A stretch of 64,000 bases of DNA from Desmodesmus armatus (lineage: Eukaryota > Chlorophyta > Chlorophyceae > Sphaeropleales > Scenedesmaceae). The notes under the pieces were generated by a model. It was not told where the DNA came from. It made no database searches and saw only the letters and a list, made by a program, of their open reading frames with translations. Where the stretch lies: NCBI GenBank assembly GCA_007449985.2, contig VIIQ02000649.1, forward strand, positions 741,021-805,020, in the 5' to 3' direction. Positions 20,638 to 33,480 of the stretch are shown here, one piece after another. Both the position numbers and the translations under genes were made by a program. The first letter of the stretch is position 1, and every line of letters begins with the position of its first letter.

Positions 20638-23518
20638 TTACAACCGCAAATCCTGTGCATCCATCATGAAATTCCCAAAGTGCCCCTCCCTGAATGCTCT
20701 CAACATGCGTATGAGCACCCCTAGCTCTTTTGAAGGGTTCTGCGCACCAGTAACACCCAGACACGCCATCAACTGCTCATAGGAATCCAACACATGCTCT
20801 GCATCTTCATCATAACCTGGCGATGCATCACGTCCCACCCAGGGAGGCAAGTTGGTGTCTCCAAAAGCATGCACAGCATCTGACAAAGTAGGACCATCAC
20901 CACCCCCATCACACCTTGCACCACCCCAGCCAGCAACAGATTGAGGCACCGCCGTGCCCCCTCCTACACCATCCCCACGTTGCACATGGGGCGCTGACAA
21001 CAAACGACTGCTGCTCAGCACTTTATGCAGGCATGTCCTCATCCTGGCGATCTCATTGTCTGCTTTGGCATGCTGTGGGTTGCCACGGCCTGTCCTGCTG
21101 CCTTTGCCACCCAGAGGCCCTGACGCCTGAATAGCACGCAAGCTGTGCTGAGGATCCCGGCGCAGTAGCTCCAACATAAAGCGCATGATGGCCTCCTCGC
21201 CCACCACTGCATCCCTGATGGCACCTGCAGCACCCAAGCAGTGACAAGAACACAAACATCGGGGCGCTGGAGCCTTTGTGCAGACCGCGGGATCATGTCC
21301 ATGCACCGTGAGCTGCAGCATCTACGTGCAGGAAGATGCTGCAAACACCTGACAGCGTGCACTGTACACTATGGACAACCTCCAAGCAGTCCCATCAGTG
21401 TGCTCACACATCAAGGCCCAGCCAGGCTGTGACGCGCAGTGTGCTCAATAGCACAAGAGCCCTGCAAACCCCGTTCTGCGGGCCTCCCTAGCCCAGCTTC
21501 AAGGATGCAGCTAGCTGCCTGGGTTTCCATCACCCTGGCCCTCTGCCTGAACGCTGCGCCGCTGCTGGCCCCTCACCCACCTGCAAGCGCCAGCCTGTAT
21601 CCGACTTCGTCCGACGGCACAGACGGCACCATGATGCCAGGTGTGTCCAGCATGTAGATATCTGGCTCTGCGGATACCTGGAATCCTGCAACTTGTCGAG
21701 TGAGACCTGGGGTGAGGCCCACCTTGGCCTTCTTTTGATAGGCTTGCTCCCCAGCCAGCAGCCCTGCAGTGTGTGCCAATACACGCATGCATTAGGGACA
21801 AGTGCACACATGCAACCGTCAAAAGATGTACCAGTGAGATATGCTGTGTGCGCACTTGATGTCAGCATGGTGGGCCCCTCGGAGGATGCCGAATATGTTT
21901 CAGAGAAAACTGACATCCGGAGGCTGCCAGCCAGTGCTCAGTGAGAGTTGCTGTTCAGGTGTGCACAGCGGCCACTGCAAGCCAGTTCAGTGTCTGCACC
22001 AGCAGATACTGAGGCTTGGCAAGCCTCCGGAACGTCTTGAAACAGCAACTGCACGCGTACACGTTGATACAGACTGTGTTGGCACGTGTGCTCTGCTGCT
22101 TGGTGGCTAGGTGTGGCTTCACCCTGCAGCGCTGCTGCTGACACCCTTGCGCTGCGCTGCACCTGCCGCACCTTGCTTTTTTGCTGACAGCTTGAATGCA
22201 TTGATCAGGGAGGACTTCCCGCTGTTGGGCAGGCCCACCACCATCATGATGCTGAGCTCAGATGCCGCGCGCTCCCTTTGCAACCAGTCGAGCGCGGTGT
22301 GCATCACCTGCGCAGCAACACAGCAGGAACCCAGGTGCAGCGGTGCTGATGATGCTTATGTCACAGGCGCAGCCACACGTGCATATGCGCGGTCATGCCT
22401 GCTGAGACTGCTCCTTGCGCTGTACTGCAGATCGGGTGGGTGCCTATTAGCAGCCAGCGTAGCCTGCCTGGGCTACTCAGGCGGTGAGTGCTGACCTGCG
22501 TTTCAACCTGTGCTGGGGCTACTAGTAAGACGGCCATGATGCGCAAGCAAGCTAACAAGAAAAGGCATCAGCATTGAAAGCCTGGTGTGGCTGAAGTTAG
22601 GTCCTAGGGCTGGACTGTGCCTGGATCTGGCATCGGGCGGGGGGAGGCGGGGCTGTACGGGTGCAAGATCCGTACCTGTTGGACACCAGCTGCTGTAGAG
22701 CAACTGGCAGACATGACATTAGTGCTGCTGCGCTGCAGGTGCGTGAGAGCGGCCTGCACACATGCACAAACACAAAAACACCAACTTCGGAATGTCACAT
22801 CTTTGGATGGTTGATGCATTGGCTGCATGCACACCCTGTGTCTACACACGTATGTAAGCACACCCAGGCGCATCAAAGGGGCAGAAAAGAAGCACAGCAG
22901 AACTGTGCTACATCAGCAGATACATGCAGTGGCGGGCTGACAGTCTACAGCATGGACTGACCTAACTCAATACTGTCCTGAGGTCACATCAGGCTGCAGC
23001 CATAGCGCTGCATCACAGCTGGCGCCCGTGCTTGCCAGCCGTCACGGCAAGGGCTTCAGAAATCTCATCTGCATACACACTGATGTAGCAGGCTGCGTGT
23101 GCCACACGTGCATACCTTGTGCAGTCTGTGGGGAACGAGGTCAGACTTGTTCAACACGATGATGTGGCGCTTCTGGTTGAGCAGTCCGCTGAGTTCGGGA
23201 TTGCTGGAGGAAAATGGAACCTAAACAGGCACGAGCGCAGCATCAGAACGTGCATGCATTTTCCTGGACACGAACTGCCGCTGCTGCCCTGCTGCTGCTG
23301 CTGCCACTGTGGGCTGCTGGAGTTGCACCAAAAGCAGCTGCGTGTCCAGCTTGTGCTAGCGAGATGTAGACATGCAAAGGGCATCCAGATGTCCATGAGC
23401 TTACCCTGCTGTCCCTCACTTCAAGCACAAGGTCCACACCCTTGATCACTCGCCTCAGCGCTGCCAGGGCAGACCTCATGTGGCCTGGATACCATGTTAC
23501 TGACCTTTTCATTGACAT
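20638..23518 (-). CDS. MTG1: MTG1/RbgA-type circularly permuted ribosome-assembly GTPase
   Basis: Six exons: 23518-23405, 23220-23116, 22753-22676, 22307-22172, 21763-21581 and 21224-20638, all with GT-AG borders in agreeing phase, giving 400 residues. The N-terminus has the family signature WYPGHM (9-14). G motifs come in the permuted order: G4 NKSD (62-65), G5-like SAS in exon 3, G1 GLPNSGKS (124-131), the G2-region threonine in PGLTR (166), then G3 DTPG (184-187). GAIRDAVVGEE follows, matching the conserved region after the G domain. The C-terminus ends ELGVLIRMLRAFREGHFGNF as in MTG1. Relatives act in late large-subunit assembly in mitochondria, plastids or bacteria. No organelle targeting peptide precedes WYPGHM in this model, so an upstream exon may be missing. 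A Gly/Ser-rich linker of about 110 residues in exon 6 is unusual. Confidence 0.92.
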
Positions 23519-25275
23519 GATCGTATTCTGTACCAATTTCAGTAGCTTTCAACAGCTATGTAAAGCTTCACTACCCCTCCTGCAGCAACTGAGCTGGTAT
23601 TTGGTAGATCTCGAGCTGTTGTGGGCGACGAGAACACGACGGGCGAAGACAACAGTCGACAAGCACGTCTGATCGGTCGTGTATAGAACATAGGCAGACT
23701 TGTTTGCATTGGTTTTGGGTCATACGGTTTTTGCACACCTTGTGCTTGTATTCCAAGGTATCTCAGAGATAGATCCATGAGGACACAGCTAGGGATGTGC
23801 CGGGCTGTGGTGCCCTGTTGAAGTTTTTTTGGTGTTTCAAACTAACTCAAGATGCTGCCTGCTGCACTTCCTCAGCACGTTACACCCCATCAGACAGGCT
23901 CTGCGCCAGCTTGCGTAGCCAGGCCCTGAGGGCGGGCAAGCATACATGAAGCACTGCACTGCACTGCACTGCACTGCAGGGGAGGAGGGAGAAGATTGTG
24001 TTCCTTCATGGGCATCTGGTAACAGTATGCGCGTGCAGGGCCATCCATCCACTGGGATGCATGAGTCAAGGCGAGAAGAGGGCCCAGTGGGCCCTCTCAT
24101 GTGAGAGTGACACACCCCGGCCACTTCACATCTCACGGATGGCTGTAGTGCAATGGAGGCTTGTCCATTGGCACCAAAACGTTGCAGGATATCTTGTTTC
24201 AGCCCCAAGCAAGCTAAGGAGCCTGCGGCGTTGCCCTTGCTTCATTGGTGAACTCCCTTGGAGTTCCACAGGTGACACCGTCAAGATGACACCAAGCTCA
24301 TTGAGCTGCCCCTCTCACCAAGTACCACACGGCTGCTAACCCGCATGAATGCACCAGAAGATACGCAAAGCATCAAGCCCTACGAACACCACCGCCTTCA
24401 ATTGCTCCTCAGACCACCCACGCATGTACGGCTCGCAAAACAGAAACAGCTCCATCGCCAGGTCGCATTTAGCCTGATATACACTACGCAGCGTCTATAC
24501 GGCTTGTTTGGGTGCGTTCCTGTACAACTGTTGGAAAAATTTTGGTTCTCGATCGCGCTCACAATGAACTTCTTTCGAGTCCCATTGGACTTTGACTCTT
24601 GACTTGTTTCTGGCCGTGACGAAAGACATTGGCGAGAGGAAGTTCCAATACTCAGCTGTGATCCAGTAGCAACACTCATCTTGGCTCTTGCCTGAGGTCT
24701 GTTCCCAACGCTGCTGTGTTTAAGGGCCCTGAGGAACGTTTGTTTCGAAAAAACATCGCATTGGGTGATCTGCGTTCATCCAAGTCCTCGGCAGGGCGAT
24801 CTTCTTACTGCTGTTCTCCTTCTGTGCTGCTACTGCTGCTGCCCTTTCCTGGGCGCGGCAACACCAGAGGTTGCATTTGCCTTTTCTGACGGGCTCTGAG
24901 AGTAAACAGTGCAGGTGAGCAGGCGCAGCAGCAGCAGTCGCGGAATCTCCGGGGATCTCTTCCCAGTTCACTTCCCCACCAGCAGCGCGTGCTGTGATCA
25001 CGCTCACAGCCGCATGTAGATGCTGTACCGTTCTACACCAACTCATTGCGGTCAATGTACACGCGCGCGAGCGATCATGTGCCTGGCTGGCCTGCTGCTG
25101 TTCTAGAGGGGTCTGCAGTACTGGCCTAGTGAAGTAGGGAAGTAGAGCGGCAGTCCCTCATTAAGTGTGCTCCGCAGCTCATAGCGGCCCACAGCATCAC
25201 GTAGAGCTTGCCCAAAGATGCTCACACCCCTTCCCCTTTCTCCTGCCTGCCCTGCACTGCCCTTGGCCTGTGCAG
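23519..25275. other. Divergent intergenic region between the GTPase gene and the first giant gene
   Basis: Holds the promoters of two divergent genes and possibly a missing 5' exon of the GTPase. A GCACT simple repeat (five units) sits near 23953-23978. Minus-strand frames at 24398-24679 and 24720-25055 show no recognisable domain. Confidence 0.4.
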
Positions 25276-26229
25276 ATGGGAGGAAGTAGGCCCCCTTGGC
25301 CCTGGGGGCTGGCAGTCCTGCTGCTCCTGCTGTCAGCCAGCAGCAGCGATGCCCGCACCCTGTTTGGCGACGTGCAGAGGTCCCTGCTGAGGAAGCCTCC
25401 TGGCGCAGCTCCCGAAGGCTCCCTCGTCACATCTGGTGGCCTGGTGGAGTCGGCCCCTCTGCAAAATCTTGCTGCCAGCGACACCCCAGCACCCGACAAC
25501 GGTGCTGGGGGGGCCATTATGCAAGTCACTACTGACGCAGAAGCCCTTGAGAAATACAAGGGCCGAAGCCCAGGGGACTTCAAAGATGGCATCATCATCG
25601 CCTTGCCGTCAAAGCCCACCCCCCAAAATGTGAAGGCTGCCATTGCCAAGGCCAGCGAGGCGAAGGCTGCGGTTGCAGCTTTGTCTGTCTCCGCTCAAAG
25701 CACCGGCGTCAGGGCGCAGAGCAACACCGACCCCATGCTCTCCATCCTGCTGAACGAGAGGTGCCTTGCCTATGATCCACAGCCGGAGCAGAACCGCGAG
25801 CCCGCATGCATGAGTTCACCCAACGAACGTTTGAGAGTCTGTTTGGAGCCAGGTGAGGCTTGCACACATGCATGGGGTTGAGGGTTGAGGGCTGCTTGCA
25901 CACATGCATGGGGTTCAAAGGCTAGGGTTGAGGGTGATCGTTGGGGGTCAGCAGGGTGTAGCAGCACCACATAGTAATGCTCCACAAGCGTAATGGGTTT
26001 CAAGCATGCCTGATGCACAGCTGTTTGTGGGATGCACACATGTAGGCCAGCAAAATGCAGCGCGCAGGCGACACAGCTGTTGCCGCTTGTGCAAGATCCC
26101 GGCTTGCTCAATTTCCCTCCAACTCTCATCATCCACACACTGAGGCGCGGCGGCTGTTGTGCATACTGCATACTCACCTGCACTGCCACTAGCACAAGAC
26201 AGGGTCTCCTCCACATCAGACTCTGTGTG

Positions 26230-26263
<34 letters not shown>

Positions 26264-27061
26264 CTGCCTGACCTGTTGCAGATGGCACCGTTGTTGGTTA
26301 CAGGGATACCTTCCCTGCGTGGGCTACTCTGCCTCCTGACGGTTACCAAGGCGACGACTTCCTGCTGTGCCTTTGGGACGAGCGCGTCGCTCCTTTCAGG
26401 AACGCCCAGCTGGTGGTCTTGAAGCCGGTTGAAGGTACAGCGGACGTGGAAGTTATCGCCACAATGTACCCAGGCCCAAGCTACAAGCTGCCTGATGACT
26501 ACACACCTGCATTGTATGTCCAGGTGAGACCCAAACTGCCTGCTGTGTTGGCTTGAGGGCCCTGGGTTGCGGTGATACCTTACCCACGGGTCCACCAGTT
26601 TGCGCTGTGGCAGCTCACACAGGGTCAGGGCCATGGAGGGTGGGGCTGGCACCTGAACTACACAAAGATCCTGTTGGTCAAGGTCAAGATACCCAGGTGT
26701 ATTAGCGCGCAGCGCTCAGACACCCTCCCAGCTTGTATGCAGGGCGGGGCAGCAAGGCAGGTTCCAGTGCTAAGGCTCCCCAGACTCTGTGACAGACTGT
26801 GTGTCTTCGGACTTTCGGAAGTCATGTAAGCAATGGTGGGCCGCCCACGCAAGTTGCTCTCTCAACTCCCAGCACCCCTCCCCATACAAGCCTCATACAA
26901 GTAGTTGGACATACACCAGGCATGTCCTGGACATGTGCGCCGCTAACGCATGAAATGTCACAGGTGCCAACGGCGAAGGGGACTGCGTCCCTTAGGCCCC
27001 GCAGAACACTTTTGCGTCATTCTACAGCCAGTGAGTCTCACTGCTGCAATGATTTGCCTGC

Positions 27062-27092
<31 letters not shown>

Positions 27093-30000
27093 CTGCCTCA
27101 CAGGACGACGGTAACCTTGTGGTGTATGACCCCGGGTGCAACGCACTGGCACAGACTGGCACCCCCTGGTCGCCTCTGCCAGCCCCCTGCCTCTCACAGG
27201 AGTTGGGTGAGTCACAGTGAACTTCCTGTCCTGTTGGCATGTTACATGACTGGCAGCCTTTGGGGCTGCGAGTCCACTCAGCGTATGGCTGCGCCTACCA
27301 GCAGCTGCATAGTCAAATGTGGAAATGCTGTCCTTTTGGCATGGGCAGTGAACATGCTGTCCTGTCGGCATGTGCGGTCAGTGGGGCTGTGAGTCTACTC
27401 AGCTTACGGCTGCGCCTAACAGCAGCTGCACACAGAAGGCAGGCACAGCACTGCGACTCTAAACACAAGCAGCACGACAGCAAGCAATGCATTGGTCCGT
27501 AGCATGCGCCAAGTTCATCATTGTGGCTTCATGACAACCATCAGAAAGGCACATAGCAGGAGCTGTCGCCGCCGTTCACACTGGTTCATAGCGTCTCACA
27601 TCTTTCTGTACTGTACCTCAATCCTTACCCCCAATTGTGCCCTGCAGATATTATTGCTGGCAACGCGTACGTCATCCGTGACGAGGAGGACCCGTCCTCT
27701 GCTGGCGACAACGGTAGGGAGCTGGATGTTGCCAACGGTGGCCTCAGGCAGGAATACAACGTGAAGTGCCAACCAGGAGCGTTCGTCACCGGCTACAACT
27801 ACCAGACCGTAGAGGAAAACGGCGCCAAGCTGCTTGTGGGAGTCACTGAGATCACCTGCAGCGATGGATCCACCGTGGAATACGGCGGCTGGGTGGTCGA
27901 CACTCAGCATTTGAACGGTTTGACCGTTACCATGGAGTCTGTGAGCACACCACGCGCCAGTGGGTTCTTCAAACCAGAGGGGGTGAAGCTGCTACCAATG
28001 GCAAGTGGCGAAGACTTCGTCGTGGCTTCTGTTGAGTGCCGGGCTGGCACTTTGATTGCCGGCATGTATGGCTCGTGGGCCGTCACGACAGCAGGCGCAA
28101 CAGGAGGAGGAGATGCCCTGTCCCTCATTTGCCGATCAGGTGGGTGAAGAGTGGGAAAGGCAGTGTGTGGGGGCGAGGGTGGGTGGAAAGTGGGAAAGGC
28201 AGTGTGTGGGGGCGAGGGTGGGTGGAAAGTGGGAAAGGCAGTGTGTGGGGGCGAGGGTGGGTGGAAAGTGGGAAAGGCAGTGTGTGGGGGCGAGGGTGGG
28301 TGAAGAGTGGGAATGACAGTGTGTGGGGGCGAGGGTGGGTGGAAAGTGGGAAAGGCAGTGTGTGGGGGCGAGGGTGGGTGGAAAGTGGGAAAGGCAGTGT
28401 GTGGGGGCGAGGGTGGGTGGAAAGTGGGAAAGGCAGTGTGTGGGGGCGAGGGTGGGTGAAGAGTGGGAATGACAGTGTGTGGGGGCGAGGGTGGGTGGAG
28501 AGTGGGAAAGGCAGTGTGTGGGGGCGAGGGTGGGTGGAAAGTGGGAAAGGCAGTGTGTGGGGGCGAGGGTGGGTGGAGAGTGGGAATGACAGTGTGTGGG
28601 GGCGAGGGTGGGTGGAAAGTGGGAAAGGCAGTGTGTGGGGGCGAGGGTGGGTGGAAAGTGGGAAAGGCAGTGTGTGGGGGCGAGGGTGGGTGAAGAGTGG
28701 GAATGACAGTGTGTGGGGGCGAGGGTGGGTGGAGAGTGGGAAAGGCAGTGTGTGGGGGCGAGGGTGGGTGGAGAGTGGGAATGACAGTGTGTGGGGGCGA
28801 GGGTGGGTGGAGAGTGGGAAAGGCAGTGTGTGGGGGCGAGGGTGGGTGGAGAGTGGGAATGACAGTGTGTGGGGGCGAGGGTGGGTGGAGAGTGGGAATG
28901 ACAGTGTGTGGGGGCGAGGGTGGGTGGAGAGTGGGAAAGGCAGTGTGTGGGGGCGAGGGTAGGTGGAAAGTGGGAAAGGCAGTGTGTGGGGCGAGGGTGG
29001 GTGGAGAGTGGGAATGACAGTGTGTGGGGGCGAGGGTGGGTGGAGAGTGGGAAAGGCAGTGTGTGGGGGCGAGGGTGGGTGAAGAGTGGGAATGACAGTG
29101 TGTGGGGGCGAGGGTGGGTGGAGAGTGGGAAAGGCAGTGTGTGGGGGCGAGGGTAGGTGGAAAGTGGGAAAGGCAGTGTGTGGGGGCGAGGGTGGGTGGA
29201 GAGTGTGAATGGGAAGATAGTGTGTGGGGGTGAGGGTGCATGGGGAACATTTTAGGCTGCCAGTGGAGGTGTGTGCTGCTCAGCAAGGATGCCTCTCAGT
29301 GCTGACAACAGCAGCAGCCAGGAGGCAAGCCCAGCCAACCAGTGCCTGTACAGTTCCAATGCCAGCATGCAAGCGGGAACAGGGGATGTCAAAAGACCGA
29401 GACGAAGTGTTCCTGTAGTTGGCTTGGGCTGAATTGCCCCATGTGACTGTCACTTTGCCAAAAAAGCAGGCTTGGGGCTTCGAGGTTATTTGCGTCCCCC
29501 GTGTCATGTAATGCTTTTCCTCTTCGCTGCCACAGCTGTCACAAGCACACCCCGTGTGTCTCACCCCAGCCATACAGCAGGCCTTGGGGTTTGGAGAGTA
29601 AGGCGTTACGTTGTAGCACACCTGTAGTGCAACTGCAACATCCTCACCCTGAGTTGGGTATGTGTGTCTCATGCGTCATGTTTGTATTGCTCTGCTGTGT
29701 TGCTGCCATGATGTGTCACTGCAGCTTGCACACAGGAGCTGAGCTCCACAGGACGTGCTGCTGACTCCTTGAGAAACTGCACATCAGGCGTTGACCAGAT
29801 CAACGGAGCGGGCGCAACGTGCTCCTCTGACTGTGGTACCAGTGGGACACTCAGTGTCACCTGCAGCGCTCTTGGGCTGTGGAATGTGGACAGCCAGTGT
29901 GCGCCATTGAGTGAGTTCAGGGTTGAGGGTTTACGGACTGGAAGCTGCCAGTGGCTCCTGATGTTGTGCCCGCAGATCTGATGCAGGGGTTGTTGCAGCG

Positions 30001-33000
30001 GGATGTGCAGTGCTGTCAGCATGCGTAGTGAGAGGGTGTAGTGTCGCCGCTGCCTGGTTTTGCGTGATAATGTCCAGTACGTCGCGTAAAGCAACATTGC
30101 GAGGTGGGTACTGACGCATGTGTATGTGCCTGTTTATGCTCTGCTGCCTGATTGCTGCTGTTGTTGCGTCCAGCTTCCGACACCACGACCGGCACAGCAT
30201 CTGGTGACAGGACCAAGACGAATGCACCAGGCAAAGAAAACTACAACTTTACTTGCCCCCCTGGCACTTTCATCAAGGCTTTCCCGATCGCTGTGGCCGA
30301 CGACACGAGCCGCCGCTTCCTGGGCATTAAGCCATTCACATGCTCAAACAGTGATGGTAGCGGGATGGTGACAACCAGCCCAGGATATGGAGTACAGACT
30401 GGCGATGAGGTCCCTTACAACATGCCGAATGGGTTCAGAAATGCACGTGTTCACTCTCTGAAGGACCTGGGAATTCTGAGGCTCGCGGTTCCACCCAACA
30501 CACAGGCGAACATTGCAACCATCGGCTCACTATGGAATGCGACCAACGAGGCGTGCCCTGACGAGACGCGTGTAGTTGGCGTGTATGGCAGGTACATCGT
30601 CGAAGGCTATGTGTTCACCATTGGCTTTGTGTGCCGAAAAGGTAAGAGCAGCAGCAAAGTCAGGCTGGTGGTGTGGTGTCTGCAGGGGTTCTTGGGGCTG
30701 AAGCATGGTGTTTAAGGTTTATGGTTTAGGGCCTAAACCCTAAACCCTTAGTGCATGTGTCCACCTTGTGAGCAGCTGTCAGATGCATATTCAGCTAGGG
30801 CAGCATTTTGGTGTGCTTCAATGTGCGTTAAGTCATCACAGCCGCTGCTGCCGTGCCGAGGTGCTCAGAAGGCCGCACAACACTGGATGCTATGTGTATG
30901 TAGTGTTGCGATGCATATACTGGCATTGCTGCTGTTGCAATCAGCTCTCTCTGTTGAACCTTTGTCTGTTACTGCCATGACTGCAGTGTGCACGGCAATG
31001 ACAAGCACAGAGGCTAGCCTGTTCGGGAATTGTGTGGAGGGCACCAACGTGGTCGGCAAGGTCTGCAGTTCCAGCACGTGCCCAGCCGGGTTCACCGGCT
31101 CCGTGACAGCAACATGCACACAGGCTGGTGTGTGGCAGACGGTCAGCACTTGCACTGCTGAAGGTGAGTGGGTTGGAGAGTGGGTGGGTGGGAGAGGACC
31201 ACAGTACCTACGCAGGGAGTGGGTGGGTGGATGGGTGGGAGAGGAGCACAGTGGCTACATAGCCCTGGCATTAGGAGTGTCTTTCACCACCACCATTCAA
31301 GTGCCAGCAGATGATGCAGCCTGCAACTATAGAGGCGATATTCAGAAGGAGTGACCTGCCCGTGATATGATCTCTCAGATTGCCGACCCCTCCACCAGAA
31401 CCCACATGGTCTCTTCTGTGTTCATGTGTGGGTAAGGCACCGAGCTCGAGAAAACCCTGCTGACAGTTGGACTGTGTGTGTCCCTGTCTACCTGCTGTAT
31501 GCAGACCTTCCCTGCAGGGGTGACCCCACCGTACAGGATGACAGTGCAAGTTATGAGTGCGACACGACGACCACTCCCAGGGGGCAAGACTGCCAAGGCA
31601 CATGTGATGCCCCTAACGGCTTCATTGGAGCCGTCAAGGGAACCTGCCAAGGAGCCGGAAACTGGACCTTTGATGGAAGCTGCGATGCTCTGGGTGAGTT
31701 TTTGCTGTTGTTGTTTGCAACAGCTGCATGCCTGTAAGGGCAGGGTTTGTTGAAGGCAATTATGTTTGTTCTTTGTTGTTGAAACCAGTTGTACTGTGGC
31801 TCTAAAGTCCCTGCCTTCTAGGCTGCCAAAGCATACAGCGCTGGTCGAGCCGACCACCAGCGCTGTATGCCGCCCCTTTCAGTCGATAAATCTCTGTGCC
31901 AGCTTCTCTTACCACGTGGCCCCTGTTCAACATTAACTGCTTGTCAGTATGCATCTATATCGGCTTTCAGTAATGCTGAAAAGAAACGTCATGCTGGCTG
32001 CTCCTGCTGTTCCTGCTGCAGCTACCACGGCAACCCATGCGGGCGCTGTCACACGGGTGATGTACACTGGTATCACCACCCAGGCCGTTGCAGATGCAAC
32101 CTGTGCTCAGACAGGAGGCCGTGTGGTGGAGGACAGCGGCGCATACGGCTGCGAGCATGGTACGTGTTTGTGGCAGTGTTGGGGCAGGGTGATGTTTGAG
32201 TGACCAGCACTGCAGCTCAGTACAGTATCTCGTACCACATTTAAGGCATGCTTGCACTGCGCGTGCCTTGTCTTGCTACACAGCGGACACCTGTGCTTAC
32301 AGGGCAGCCAGTGTGTTGGCCTATGGCAACTAAACAACTTCCACGATGGTCATGGCTGCGCTGGGTGAACAGGTCAATTCCTCTGAAGAATTTCTTCACA
32401 CATATCGCCTTGCACCTGGCACGTGGCCTGCCCCATCGCTGACTGCATGCCTTTTTGCTGCCACCTCCCTGCCCTTGGCCCAACAACAACAACCCTACTC
32501 CCCTTGCTGCTGCTGCTGCTGCTACAGACTCTCAGGTGATCTACATGGACAACAAGTACCACATCGTCAACCGCGAGGCAAAGTACGGCCAGGCTGTCGC
32601 CCAGGACCTATGCCAGAAGCTGGGAGGCAATCTTTCCTCCTTTGCAGATGTCAGCGAGAACGCACATTTCCTTCAGGAGCTTGGTTACGGCACAGCAGGC
32701 TTCGACGGCCTCTGGATCGGCCTGTTTGCTGCCAACCCCACCTCAGACAAGTCCTCTTACAGCTGGATTAGCACAGGACAGAGCCCTAACTTCGAGCCCA
32801 GCCCCGGTGGCTTCTGGCAGACAGGAGAGCCTAACGGCAACTCTTCCTGTGTGAAGATGGCTCGGCAGTATGGCTACTGGGCCGACGAGGCCTGCAAGAC
32901 ACCCTACGGATTTACTTGCGAAATCGGTGAGGCTGCCTCTTGGTGCTTGATGATGATGAACGCTGTACGACGTGTTGCATGTAGCTGTCAGGACTCAGCC

Positions 33001-33444
33001 AGTACTGGCATGTTGTGGCGCACTATGCACTGCCTTGTGCATGTATTGATGTCTGGTGTGTGCTATGTTGCTTGTGTCTCAATGCCTGCCTCGACAGCAT
33101 GCAGAACAACAGCCGCATCGGCAATAAATGCATCTTGCGGCGTAATGTTCACTCCTTGGTCCCTCTTGCTTACTGTTTGTATGCGTGCCGCATGTCTCTT
33201 GTGTACTGCAGCGATTGCTGCCGTGGAATGCCCTGCCGCCGCCCCAACCGTGGACAACGGTGCCTTCGACTGCGCTGCCGGCAGCCCCGGCGAGGAGTGT
33301 GTGGCACGCTGCGCCGATGGCTATGTTGGTGCCCCTCGCGTGCAGTGCGCTTTTGACGGAAGCTGGGGAGCGATGGAGGGAAGCTGTGTCCAAGCAGGTG
33401 CGGTGCTCAAAATTTAGACGGCTTTTACAACATGGTTTTTTTTG

Positions 33445-33480
<36 letters not shown>

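Noticed and set aside
24398..25055. Minus-strand frames of 93 and 111 codons
   Set aside because: No domain, signal peptide or fitting splice partners. They may be chance frames in a divergent promoter region.
26599..26691. Possible extra exon ([10 protein letters not shown]...) between exons 2 and 3 of the first giant gene
   Set aside because: Weak donor and wrong end phase. Direct joining of exons 2 and 3 keeps frame and builds the bulb-lectin motif.
28036..28962. Plus-strand frame of 308 codons with [12 protein letters not shown] repeats
   Set aside because: Same minisatellite read through the exon-4 donor in another frame. The exon-4 frame itself meets a stop just after the donor.
27904..29286. 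Long minus-strand frame of 460 codons rich in HPPSPPHT repeats
   Set aside because: It is the 39-bp intronic minisatellite read on the opposite strand. Unit length divisible by three opens frames on both strands.
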